A DNA stretch of 64,000 nt, taken from contig CAMAWD010000018.1 in assembly GCA_945861785.1 (NCBI GenBank), forward strand, positions 29,688 to 93,687, written 5' to 3'. The notes below the pieces were generated by a model. That model did not search any database and had not been told where the DNA came from. It saw nothing but the letters and a program-made list of their open reading frames with translations. Origin of the DNA: Rhodoferax sp. OV413 (GTDB taxonomy: Bacteria > Pseudomonadota > Gammaproteobacteria > Burkholderiales > Burkholderiaceae_C). Position numbers and translations under genes: made by a program. Shown piece after piece: positions 23,717 through 32,268 of the stretch; the stretch's first letter is position 1; each line of letters opens with the position of its first letter.

Positions 23717-25312
23717 GTGAACATCTCCGAATACCTCAGCACAGCCGCCTGGAAGGAACTCGCCGTCGAGCCGGTGCTGGGCCGTCCCACGCAGGTCTGG
23801 CGCGAGCGTCCGCGCCACATCCTGGATCTGCTCGACCTGGCGGTGGCCAAGCCCGACCAGGATCTGCTGGTTCAGGGCGACCGGCGCATGAGTTTCGCCA
23901 CCTTCCGCAAAGCGCTGGAGGCTGGCGCGGTGGCGATGGCCGGGCTCGGTGTGGCACCCGGCGCGCGGGTGCTGATCGTGATGTACAACTCCGCCGAGTT
24001 CCTGTTGGCGCAGTGGACCGCCTGGCGTGTCGGCGCCGTGCCGGTGCTGGGCAACCGCTGGTGGAGCCAGGCCGAGCTGTCCGAGGTGATCGGCCGCGTC
24101 CAGCCGGCACTGCTGATCACCGACATGGCGCTGCCGCCCGAACATGCCGCGCTGCGCTGCATCACCCCGTCGGCGATTGCGCACTGGTGGGGTCTGCCTG
24201 AGCCTGCCATCCCCTCGCCTGACCCGCGAGGCGCCATTCCCGAGGATGGCGTCGCCCTGGTGGTTTTCACCGCTGGCAGCACCGGCGTGCCCAAGGGCGT
24301 GCAGCTGTCGCACCGTAACCTGGTCTGGACGCAGCAGACCGTACACATCATGCGTGGCGGCCGCCCGCCAGCGCCGGCGACGGCAGCGGAGCAGAAGGTG
24401 GCCCTGATGACCACACCGATGTTTCACAACGGTGCGGTCGTGGCCGGATTGACGGCCCTGCTCGATGGAAACCGGATGGTCATGCTCAAGGGCCGCTTCA
24501 ACCCCGAGGAGGTGCTCGAGGTGATCCAGCGCGAACGGGTAGCCTCGTGGTCGGCGGTGCCCACCATGATCACGCGCGTTCTGCGCCACCCGAAGGCGGC
24601 ATCCTACGAGCTGTCCAGCCTGGTGGCGCCTGCCACCGGCGGCGCGATGGTCCCAGCACAGTTGCTGACCGAGCTGCAGGCGGGCATGCCGAATGCCGCC
24701 AAGGGGTTTTCAGTCGGGTACGGCATGACCGAGGCATCCTTCCTGTCCATGGCGCTGGGCGCGCACCTCCTGGCGCGTCCGGGTACGGTGGGCAAAACCA
24801 TCCCGGCGGTGGAGATGCGCATCGACAAGCCGGATGCGAGCGGTGACGGCGAGATCGTCGCGCGTTCGGGCGCCGTCATGGTCGGCTACTTCGGGACCGA
24901 GGAGCAGCCCATCGACGCTGAGGGCTGGTACCACACCGGCGACCTGGGGCGGGTTGATGCGGACGGTTTTTTCTACATCACCGGGCGCATCAAGGACGTG
25001 ATCATCCGTGGTGGCGAGAACATCTCCTGCCCGCATGTCGAGGCAGCGCTGCTGGCGCATCCAGACGTGCTGGAGGCAGCGGTGGTTCCCTGCCCCGACG
25101 AGGAGTTCGGCGAGACGGTGGCGGCGGTGGTGTACTGCCGGCCGGGCGCGGTTCCGTCGGTCGACAGCCTGCGCGCGTTTGCCAGGGACCGTCTGGCCTA
25201 CTTCCAGGTGCCGGCCCACTGGTTCTTCAAGGACGAACCCCTGCCGGTCCTGCCCACCGGCAAGATCGACAAACGCAGCCTGCAACGGGAGGTCGCCAGT
25301 GGCGCCAGTTGA
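23717..25312 (+). CDS. AMP-forming acyl-CoA ligase
   Basis: The 531-residue ligase begins at a GTG with GAAAGGA just upstream; the frame open before it is not needed. It has an atypical P-loop FTAGSTGVPKGV instead of YTSGTTGxPKG, then GYGMTEAS, GDLGRVDADGFFYITGRIKDVIIRGGENISC and the catalytic lysine in LPTGKIDKRSL. It would form an acyl-CoA from a free acid. It heads a three-gene set with the SDR at 25299 (14-base overlap) and the hydratase at 26267 (4-base overlap), so the set could activate an acid and run hydration and oxidation on it. Confidence 0.9.
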   Translation: MNISEYLSTAAWKELAVEPVLGRPTQVWRERPRHILDLLDLAVAKPDQDLLVQGDRRMSFATFRKALEAGAVAMAGLGVAPGARVLIVMYNSAEFLLAQWTAWRVGAVPVLGNRWWSQAELSEVIGRVQPALLITDMALPPEHAALRCITPSAIAHWWGLPEPAIPSPDPRGAIPEDGVALVVFTAGSTGVPKGVQLSHRNLVWTQQTVHIMRGGRPPAPATAAEQKVALMTTPMFHNGAVVAGLTALLDGNRMVMLKGRFNPEEVLEVIQRERVASWSAVPTMITRVLRHPKAASYELSSLVAPATGGAMVPAQLLTELQAGMPNAAKGFSVGYGMTEASFLSMALGAHLLARPGTVGKTIPAVEMRIDKPDASGDGEIVARSGAVMVGYFGTEEQPIDAEGWYHTGDLGRVDADGFFYITGRIKDVIIRGGENISCPHVEAALLAHPDVLEAAVVPCPDEEFGETVAAVVYCRPGAVPSVDSLRAFARDRLAYFQVPAHWFFKDEPLPVLPTGKIDKRSLQREVASGAS

Positions 25313-26270
25313 AGCGCCACGACTTGCCGGTCGGGTGGCGCTGGTCACCGGAGCCGGGGCCGGGCTCGGGCGCGCTTATGCGCTGGCGCTGGCCCGCCAT
25401 GGCGCCCGGGTGGTCGTCAACGACTACGGGCCAGCCGTGGATGGCAGCGGGTCCAACCCGAACGCGGCCGAGCTGGTCGTCGACGAGATCCGGCGCCAGG
25501 GCGGGCAGGCAGTGGCCAATGCCGGCGACGTCGGCGCCTGGGCCGACGCCGAAGCGATGGTGGCGCAGGCCATCACGCACTTTGGCGCGCTCGACATCCT
25601 GGTCAACAATGCGGGCATCCTGCGTCCCCGGACCCTGGTGGGTATGAGCGAGCGCGATGCCGCCGACGTGCTTCGGGTGCACCTGTTTGGCACCATGGCA
25701 AGCACCCATTTCGCGGCGATGCACTGGCGCGACCGGGCCAAGGCCGGCGGCCCAACCGGAGCGCGCCTGATCAACACCACCTCGGCCTCGGGGCTGTTCT
25801 CGGCCGGCCAGGCCAATTACGATGCAGCCAAGGCGGGTATCGCCGCCATGACCGGGGTGGCAGCCAACGAATTGGCGCGTTATGGCGTGACCGCCAACGC
25901 CGTTGCGCCGATGGCCTTGTCGCGCATGAGCACCGGCATCCTGCCGGCGCGCTTCACGCCGGACCATGCCGCCGAGTTGGTTTGCTGGTTGGCCAGCAAG
26001 GCGTCGGACGGGGTGAATGGCCGGGTGTTCAGTGTGGGCGGGGGCCACATCGGGGTGGTCGACCGTTGGCACACCGGACCAAGCCTGAACCGTGAAGGCC
26101 TGTGGCACCTGCGTGACCTCGACAACGTCCTCCCGGGACTTGTCGCGCGCGCCGCACCGCATCCCGACCTGATGGGGTATTACCCCGAAGAACCCCGCCC
26201 GCCCGATCTGCCGCAGTTGCAGCTACCGCGCGGCGATTTACCGACCCCCAATACCGGAACCACGTCATGA
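25299..26270 (+). CDS. SDR-family oxidoreductase (3-hydroxyacyl-CoA dehydrogenase type)
   Basis: This 323-residue SDR is a paralog of the one at 6798. It has TGAGAGLGRAYALAL, VVVNDYGPAVDG, NNAGILRPRTL, a serine in INTTSASGLF and YDAAKAGIAAM with Tyr and Lys. The C-terminus carries about 60 residues beyond the core (VARAAPHPDLMGYYPEEP). I placed the start at the GTG at 25299, with GGGAGG upstream. It overlaps the ligase stop by 14 bases. It probably oxidises a 3-hydroxyacyl-CoA made by the hydratase encoded next. Confidence 0.9.
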   Translation: MAPVEAPRLAGRVALVTGAGAGLGRAYALALARHGARVVVNDYGPAVDGSGSNPNAAELVVDEIRRQGGQAVANAGDVGAWADAEAMVAQAITHFGALDILVNNAGILRPRTLVGMSERDAADVLRVHLFGTMASTHFAAMHWRDRAKAGGPTGARLINTTSASGLFSAGQANYDAAKAGIAAMTGVAANELARYGVTANAVAPMALSRMSTGILPARFTPDHAAELVCWLASKASDGVNGRVFSVGGGHIGVVDRWHTGPSLNREGLWHLRDLDNVLPGLVARAAPHPDLMGYYPEEPRPPDLPQLQLPRGDLPTPNTGTTS

Positions 26271-27058
26271 GCCCATGGACCGCTTTGCAACTGACAATCA
26301 CCGGGCGCGTCGCGGAAGTCCGCCTCAGCCGTCCCGAGGTGATGAACCGGGTCGACATGCTGCTGCACCGCGAGCTGACCGACGTGCTGCACTTGTTGGC
26401 GGCGGACGAGCAGGTGCTGGCCGTCGTGCTGTGCTCGACCGGGCGGGTGTTTTCCGCCGGCGGCGACACCAGTGTCATGCTTGAAGCGGCGGCGAGCATA
26501 ACGCACCGCCTGACCCTGCTCGACGAGGGCCGCCAGTTGTTCCGCGCCTTCGCTGATTTCCCCAAACCGCTGGTGGTGGCCCTGGCGGGTAATGCCTATG
26601 GCCTGGGATCTTCCCTGATCCTGACTGCCGATGCCATCGTTTCCAGTCCTGCGGTCGAATTTTCGGACCCGCATGTGCAGATGGGGCTGGTGGCGGGGGA
26701 CGGCGGGACCGTCGCCTGGCCCAGTGCCATGGGCATGGTGCGGGCCAAGCGGCACCTGCTCACCGGCGATCCGATGACGGCTGCGGAGGCCTACCGCATG
26801 GGCATCGTGACCGACCTCGTCGACCAGCCCGAGCAGGTGCTGGCCGCAGCGCATGCCGTGGCACAGAAAATGGCGAGCCTGCCGCCGCTGGCAGTCCAGC
26901 TGACCAAGCGCGCGCTGAACAAGGTCATGATGGCGCGCGTGGACGAGGCGCTGGACCTGTCCATGTACCTGGAGGGTGTGACCTTCGGCTCAGAAGATCT
27001 GCTGGAGGCGGTGGCGGCCTTCAAGGAAAAACGCAAGGGTGTCTGGAAGGGGCGATGA
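26267..27058 (+). CDS. Enoyl-CoA hydratase/isomerase
   Basis: The 263-residue crotonase has the first motif LSRPEVMNRVD, the first oxyanion strand VFSAGGDTSVM and the second at GNAYGLGSSLILTADAIVSS. The acidic pair of true hydratases is not obvious: the second catalytic position region reads FSDPHVQMGLVAGDGG, a pattern seen in many crotonases that handle other acyl-CoA reactions. Its C-terminus, FKEKRKGVWKGR, is standard. The start overlaps the stop of the SDR. It is convergent with the ligase at 27089. Confidence 0.9.
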   Translation: MSPWTALQLTITGRVAEVRLSRPEVMNRVDMLLHRELTDVLHLLAADEQVLAVVLCSTGRVFSAGGDTSVMLEAAASITHRLTLLDEGRQLFRAFADFPKPLVVALAGNAYGLGSSLILTADAIVSSPAVEFSDPHVQMGLVAGDGGTVAWPSAMGMVRAKRHLLTGDPMTAAEAYRMGIVTDLVDQPEQVLAAAHAVAQKMASLPPLAVQLTKRALNKVMMARVDEALDLSMYLEGVTFGSEDLLEAVAAFKEKRKGVWKGR

Positions 27059-27088
27059 GCCCGCACCAGCAGTCCGCAGCGCCAACCG

Positions 27089-28660
27089 TCAGTCGGTTTT
27101 CCCGGATTGGGGCGTTGCAGGCGCCGGAGCATATTGCGCGCGCAGCACGCGCTTGAGCAGCTTGCCATTTTCGTTGCGTGGCAAGGCGTCGACAAAGTCC
27201 ACGCTGCGCGGGCACTTGATGCGTGACAGGCGCGCGGTGCACCAGGACAGCAGTTCTTCGGCCAGGGCGGGGCTTGCGGGCATTCCCGGCTTGAGCTGCA
27301 CCACGGCCTTCACCTCCTGGCCAAAATCGGGGTTCGGCACACCAATCACCGCCAGATCTTCCACGGCCGGGTGCGTGGCCAGGACATTTTCGGACTCCTG
27401 CGGGTAGATGTTCACGCCGCCCGAGATGATCAGGTCGGTGCGCCGGTCGCTTATGTAGAGGAACCCGTCGGGATCCACGTGGCCCAGGTCGCCGTACGTG
27501 CCCCAGCCACGTGTATTGAACACCGACTCGGTCTTGCCGGCATCGTTGTGGTACTTGAAGCCGACGCCGCCTGCGAAATAGATCAGGCCGATCTCGCCGG
27601 TCGCCAACTCGGTGTTGTGGTCCTCGTCGGACAGGATGTGCATCTCGCCGCAGATCGGCCTGCCAACCGAGCCACGATGCGCCAGCCACTGCGGGGTGTC
27701 GATCGCGGTGACACCCAGGTTCTCGGAGCCGCCGTAGTATTCCACGATGATCGGTCCCCACCAGTCGATCATGGCCTGTTTGACCGGGATCGGGCAGGGC
27801 GCTGCGGCATGCAGGGCCATGCGCTGGCTTGACAGGTCGTAGCGCTGGCGCACTTGGGCGGGCAGCGCCAGCATGCGCGAGAACATGGTTGGCACCCAGT
27901 GTCCGTGGGTGGTGCGAAAACGCGCGATCGTGGCCAGCGTGGCCTCGGCTTCGAATTTCGGAAGGATCACGCAGGACCCGCCACATTCGATGACGCGCAG
28001 GTTGAAGCGCCCGGTGGCATGGTACAGGGGCGAGGGGCTGAGGAAGACAGCCTGATCGTCGAGCGCGAACATGATGCGCAGCTTCTGCTCCAGTTCCGGC
28101 AATTCGTGGCGACGCGCACAGGGCAGCAGCGGGCGTCGGATGCCCTTGGGAAAGCCCGTGGTGCCCGAGGAGTACATGAACTCGCGGCCGATGGCGCGTT
28201 CGGGCAGCCGGCCGTCATCCGGGAACGGCGCCACGCTTTCTTCCAGCGGTTGGAAGCCGCGCGCCACGCCGTCGACCATGGCGCGCAAGGGCACCTCGCC
28301 GGGCCCCAGCAGTTGAACGGCGGCCGCAGCCAGTTCCGCCATGGCGTGGCTGGAGACCAGCATGCCGGCGCCACAGTCGCGCAGGATGTAGGCCACTTCG
28401 GCGGCGCTCAGCAGTGTGCTGATAGGCACGTAGTACAGGCCGGCGCGCCGTGCGCCCCACCACAACTCGAAGGTGCTCAGTTGGTTTTCCAGCAGCAGGG
28501 CGACGGTGGCACCCTCGGCCAGGCCCAGCGACATGAACCACCGGGCGGTCTGGTTGGCGCGCGCGTCGAGTTGCGCGTAGGTCAGCGCTGCGCCGGTGTC
28601 GGCCATCTGGAAGGCGAGCTTGTCGGGCTGGCGCCGCGCCCATTCGTGCAGACGGGTCAT
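27089..28660 (-). CDS. AMP-forming acyl-CoA ligase
   Basis: The 523-residue enzyme has the P-loop MYSSGTTGFPKGI, EYYGGSENLGVT, YGDLGHVDPDGFLYISDR, LIISGGVNIYPQESE and the catalytic lysine in NENGKLLKR. It is the closest relative in the window of the ligase at 5175, sharing the HAAAPCPIPVKQAMIDWWGPI segment. I start it at the ATG at 28660, whose ATGA overlaps the stop of the gutted dehydrogenase gene, with AGGAA upstream. It is the last gene of a minus-strand unit beginning at 32095. The acid it activates is unknown. Confidence 0.92.
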   Translation of the reverse strand: MTRLHEWARRQPDKLAFQMADTGAALTYAQLDARANQTARWFMSLGLAEGATVALLLENQLSTFELWWGARRAGLYYVPISTLLSAAEVAYILRDCGAGMLVSSHAMAELAAAAVQLLGPGEVPLRAMVDGVARGFQPLEESVAPFPDDGRLPERAIGREFMYSSGTTGFPKGIRRPLLPCARRHELPELEQKLRIMFALDDQAVFLSPSPLYHATGRFNLRVIECGGSCVILPKFEAEATLATIARFRTTHGHWVPTMFSRMLALPAQVRQRYDLSSQRMALHAAAPCPIPVKQAMIDWWGPIIVEYYGGSENLGVTAIDTPQWLAHRGSVGRPICGEMHILSDEDHNTELATGEIGLIYFAGGVGFKYHNDAGKTESVFNTRGWGTYGDLGHVDPDGFLYISDRRTDLIISGGVNIYPQESENVLATHPAVEDLAVIGVPNPDFGQEVKAVVQLKPGMPASPALAEELLSWCTARLSRIKCPRSVDFVDALPRNENGKLLKRVLRAQYAPAPATPQSGKTD

Positions 28661-29280
28661 GCTGTTTCCTGTTCGGTTGGTGGGCGCTTCAGCAGGGCTT
28701 GATGCGGCTGCCAAGGCGTTTGCAGTGGCTGTGGTTCATGGTCGTGGCCGAACCACCGGCGCTTTGCCGCATGGGCCACGGTCCATTCCAGCACCGCCTC
28801 GACCGTCGCCGCGGACCGCACCGCCTGCGTCAGGCGTTCCTGCACGAGGTTGCCGATCACCTCGCCGCGGACCAGGCGCGGCAGCCATGCGCGCTTCTGC
28901 GGCGGCGTGCCAAACGCCAGGAGGTAGGGCATCACGATCTCGCACTGCAGGCTGAAGGCCGGCCCGGTCATTCCGGCGCGGGCCATTTCTTCCACGAGCA
29001 CGAGGTTGTACAGGTTGTCAGTGCCGGTCCCACCATATTCTTGGGGAATGGCGCAACCCAGCAGGCCGGCCTCGCCGGCCTTGCGCCACAGCGCACGTGG
29101 CACGATGCCGTCGCGCTCCCACTGCGCATGGAAGGGCTGGATTTCGCGGACGATGAACCGCCGCACGGTTTCCCGAAACGCGTCGTGGTCGGCGCTGAAG
29201 ATCGCCCGGCGGCGAACTGTATTGGCGTCCGTGCTGCGCACTGCGGCGCCATTCGCCTTGGGATCTGGCCGGCGGTTCAT
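28657..29280 (-). pseudogene. Acyl-CoA dehydrogenase with in-frame internal deletion and lost C-terminus
   Basis: The 207-residue frame matches the intact dehydrogenase at 30176 in two blocks. Residues about 26-137 correspond to its N-terminal domain (SADHDAFRETVRRFIV, QEYGGTGTDNLYN, RLVRGEVIG). The text then jumps straight to NLVQERLTQAVRSAATVEAVLE and AKRRWFGH, which in the paralog lie about 110 residues further on. The whole beta domain with the flavin contacts is missing. After WFGH the rest is replaced by an unrelated tail. Start and stop remain coupled to the neighbours (4-base overlaps), so it is a relic in a still-translated operon. Confidence 0.85.
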
Positions 29281-30179
29281 GTGCGCCTGGGAATCTGATC
29301 CCGGATTGGCACGAATTCCGGCATGCGCAATCCACGGCGCAGGTGCTCCGCACCGTCGAGCACGAAATTGTGGCCGGTCAGGTAGGCGGCGTACGGCGAG
29401 CACAGGTAGGTGGCGGCCCAACCCAGTTCGTGCACCCGGCCCACCCGCAGCGCGGGAATGCGTTTCCATTCCGCCTCATAGCCCTCGGGTCGCTGGCTGC
29501 GCATGTCCTGGGTGTGGTCTTCGTGCGGAAACAGCCCTGGTGTCAGGGCGTTGACCCGGATGCCGTCGGGCGCCCACTCCACGGCCAGCGTCTCGGTGAG
29601 GCTTGCCACGCCGGCCTTGGCCGCAGCGCTGTGTGCGTGGCCGGGCGCTCCCCCGTGCATGTAGGCCACCAGGATGTTCAGGATGGCGCCGGGGCGCCCG
29701 GCGGCCACGCAGCGGCGCGCGAACTCCTGGCTGCAGAAGAAGTCCCCGTTGAGGACGATGTCGACCACGGCGCGCCAGCCGTTGGGGCTGAGGTTTTCCG
29801 CCGCCACGGGAAAGTTGCCCGCAGCGTTGTTCACCAACACGTCGACCGTTCCGAAATGCTGCTCAGCGGCATCGAAGGCGGCGGCGATTTGCTCCGTGCT
29901 GCGAATATCGACGCCGACGGCGATCGCCTGTCCGCCCACGGCGTTCACGGCCGCTAGACCTGCCGCATGGTGGGCCGGGTCCCGGCTTGCGATCACGATG
30001 CTGGCGCCCAGGCGCGCAAATTCGACCGCCATGGCCTTGCCCAGCCCGGTGCCCCCTCCGGTGATCAGAACCACCTTGCCCTGGTAGGTGCCTGGCGGCA
30101 GCATCGCCTGGCCCAGGACCGGCGGTTCGGGCAGGCCCGGGATGCGTCCGGCGTCGCCAATCCCATGGTCTGCGCTCAT
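29277..30179 (-). CDS. SDR of the 2,4-dienoyl-CoA reductase type
   Basis: The 300-residue SDR has VVLITGGGTGLGKAMAVEFARLGASIVI and the hallmark NNAAGNF of 2,4-dienoyl-CoA reductases. Where classical SDRs have YxxxK it has HSAAAK, so the catalytic tyrosine is absent while the lysine is kept. This is also the case in peroxisomal and mitochondrial-type dienoyl-CoA reductases, where it does not mean loss of activity. It would reduce 2,4-dienoyl-CoA with NADPH, which helps degrade unsaturated chains. It overlaps both neighbours in the minus-strand operon by four bases. Confidence 0.87.
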   Translation of the reverse strand: MSADHGIGDAGRIPGLPEPPVLGQAMLPPGTYQGKVVLITGGGTGLGKAMAVEFARLGASIVIASRDPAHHAAGLAAVNAVGGQAIAVGVDIRSTEQIAAAFDAAEQHFGTVDVLVNNAAGNFPVAAENLSPNGWRAVVDIVLNGDFFCSQEFARRCVAAGRPGAILNILVAYMHGGAPGHAHSAAAKAGVASLTETLAVEWAPDGIRVNALTPGLFPHEDHTQDMRSQRPEGYEAEWKRIPALRVGRVHELGWAATYLCSPYAAYLTGHNFVLDGAEHLRRGLRMPEFVPIRDQIPRRT

Positions 30180-31342
30180 GGCACCGGCTTGCGTTTGGGC
30201 TTCTCGAACAGGCTGCGCCCGATGATCTGCTTCATGACTTCAATGGACCCGCCAGCGATACGCGTGACGCGTGCGTCGGCGTAGGCGCGCGCGATCGGGT
30301 ATTCCCACATGTAGCCCCAGCCGCCGAACAACTGCAGGCACTCGTCCACGGCGCGCCCGTGCAGCGTGGAGACCCACATCTTGGCCATGGCGGCATCGGT
30401 GCCGCTGAGCTGGCCCTGCATGAAAAGCGCGATGCAGTGGTCGACGAACACGCGCGCGATGGTGGCCTCGGTCTTGATCTCGGCCAACTTGAACTGCGTG
30501 TTCTGAAAATCGGCCAATGTCTGGCCGAACATCTTGCGTTCGGCCGTGTAGGCGATGGTCTGCTCGAGCACGGTTTCGACAACGGTGGCGGAGCGGATGG
30601 CCTGGGTCAGGCGCTCCTGCACCAGGTTCTTCATCATCAGCTTGAACCCGCCGCCCTCGGGCCCGAGCAGGTTGCTGGCCGGGATGCGCACGTCCTCGAA
30701 GAACAGCTCCGAGGTGTCCTGCGCCTTCATGCCGAGCTTGTCGAGGTTGCGCCCGCGCTTGAAGCCCGCGCGTGTGGCTTCGACGATGAACAGCGAGATG
30801 CCGGCCGGGCCGCTGTCGGTTTCGGTCTTGGCAGCAAGCACGATCACATCGCACAACTGGCCATTGGAGATGAACACCTTCTGGCCGTTGATCACGTAAG
30901 CGTCACCCCGACGCACGGCGCGCGTGTGGATGTTGCGCAGGTCGCTGCCGGCATGGGGTTCGGTCATGCCGAGGGAACCGATCACCTCGCCCGACACCAT
31001 CTTCGGCAGCCAGGCGCGTTTTTGTTCCTCGGTGCCGAAGGCGTGGATGTAGGGCACCACCATCTCGTTGTGGACCGGGAAGCCCGGCCCGGTGAAGCCC
31101 GAGCGCGCCATCTCCTCGACCAGCACCACGTTGAAAAGGGCATCGGCACCGGCACCACCATATTCCTCGGGGATCGAGCAGCCCAGCAGGCCTGCGGCGC
31201 CGGCCTTGCGCCACAACTCGCGCGGGACCACGCCGACTTTCTCCCAGTCTGCGTGGTAGGGCGCGATCTCGGCGTCGATGAAGCGGCGTACCGTGTCGCG
31301 GAACTGGTCGTGTTCGGCACTGAAGAGGGTTCTTTGCATCAT
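30176..31342 (-). CDS. Acyl-CoA dehydrogenase
   Basis: A complete 388-residue dehydrogenase: N-terminal domain (FSAEHDQFRDTVRRFID, PEEYGGAGADALFN), beta domain (GSLGMTEPHAGSDLRNIHTRA, VINGQKVFISNGQ), and C-terminal domain with YTAERKMFGQTLADFQNTQFKLAE, LFGGWGYMWEYPIARAYADAR and ARVTRIAGGSIEVMKQIIGRS, where the family's catalytic glutamate position falls in GGSIEV. Start ATG at 31342 follows CAGGAAG. The gene just upstream (31364) is a gutted second dehydrogenase. Paired dehydrogenase genes often encode heterotetramers, but here the partner looks dead, so this one probably acts alone. Confidence 0.93.
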   Translation of the reverse strand: MMQRTLFSAEHDQFRDTVRRFIDAEIAPYHADWEKVGVVPRELWRKAGAAGLLGCSIPEEYGGAGADALFNVVLVEEMARSGFTGPGFPVHNEMVVPYIHAFGTEEQKRAWLPKMVSGEVIGSLGMTEPHAGSDLRNIHTRAVRRGDAYVINGQKVFISNGQLCDVIVLAAKTETDSGPAGISLFIVEATRAGFKRGRNLDKLGMKAQDTSELFFEDVRIPASNLLGPEGGGFKLMMKNLVQERLTQAIRSATVVETVLEQTIAYTAERKMFGQTLADFQNTQFKLAEIKTEATIARVFVDHCIALFMQGQLSGTDAAMAKMWVSTLHGRAVDECLQLFGGWGYMWEYPIARAYADARVTRIAGGSIEVMKQIIGRSLFEKPKRKPVP

Positions 31343-31363
31343 GGGGGGCTTCCTGGGGGTGGA

Positions 31364-32095
31364 TCAAGCGCGCAGCAGAGTTTGCGCGATGATGTTGCGC
31401 TGGACCTCGCTGGATCCGCCGAAGACGGACCAGCAGCGGCCATAGAGGTAGTTGTAGTTGACGGCGGCAGCCTGTACCCAGGGCAATTCGGAACCCAGTC
31501 CGTCCCCCTCTTTGCGGTCGGCCGGGTCGTAGCAGGCACTGTAGGGGCCCATCGCCTCGCGCCAGAATATCGTCATCTGCTGCAGCAGTTCGCTGCCGCG
31601 CAGCTTGAGCACCGAGGCGCCAATGCCATCGTCCCGACCCGCCATCCACTGCGCGATGTAGTCCGATTCCAGTGCGAGCAAGGCCGTGAGTGACGCGTCC
31701 AGCTCGGCCAGTCGCCGCTCGGCGAGCGCTTGGGCCTGCGCCGACTGATGGGGCAGGTAGCGCGCCACGGTGTCCCTGATCTGGGCCATCATGCGCAGCT
31801 TGTTGCCGGTGTCGGCGATGAAACTGCGCTCGCGCGCCAGCAGGAATTTGGCGATCTTCCAGCCCTGGCCTTCCACGCCGCCCAGGGCCTCGGGCAGGCC
31901 GGCTCCCAGGATGCCCAACTCCGCCAGCGCTGCCCAATGCGTCCGGTAGTCGGTCGGACGCTTCTTCAGCCGTGCGAGCCGGGCCGCCGGCGTGTAGTGT
32001 TCGTCGACAAAGCGGTCGAGCGTGTCGTCGACCATGGCGCGCGTCTGCGCGTCCATGGGCAGACAGGTCGCTGGCGCGGATGCGGTAACGGTCAT
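31364..32095 (-). pseudogene. Acyl-CoA dehydrogenase with in-frame internal deletion
   Basis: The 243-residue frame starts at an ATG at 32095 with AGGAGA upstream. The first 80 or so residues are a partial N-terminal domain (ALAELGILGAGLPEALGGVEGQ). Directly after that comes GWKIAKFLLARERSFIADT, which belongs to the start of the C-terminal domain, and the remainder runs normally to GRCWSVFGGSSEVQRNIIAQTLLRA. About 130-150 residues are missing, including the entire beta domain. The C-terminal domain and its GGSSE motif are intact, so a folded remnant is possible, but not a flavin enzyme. It is the first gene of the minus-strand operon. Confidence 0.82.
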
Positions 32096-32218
32096 CGCGT
32101 CTCCTGTGTTTTGTCCGTAAGCATACGATACCCGCGTCAAGGATGTCCGATGTACCCATCCGGTTCGTCCGGCAGAGCCGACTGCGCGTCAGGATTTGAT
32201 AACATTCTCTTCATTATG

Positions 32219-32232
32219 GTATTGTTGCATAT
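32219..32232. promoter_or_regulatory. Candidate operator upstream of the thiolase operon
   Basis: The element reads GTATTGTTGCATAT and lies 36 bases before the ATG at 32269. The longer text TATGGTATTGTTGCATA is an imperfect inverted repeat with 7-base arms. A weaker half-match is at 32118-32131 near the divergent gene at 32095. Confidence 0.45.
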
Positions 32233-32268
32233 TAATTATTTCAACACCTCTCAATTGGCAGGACCACC

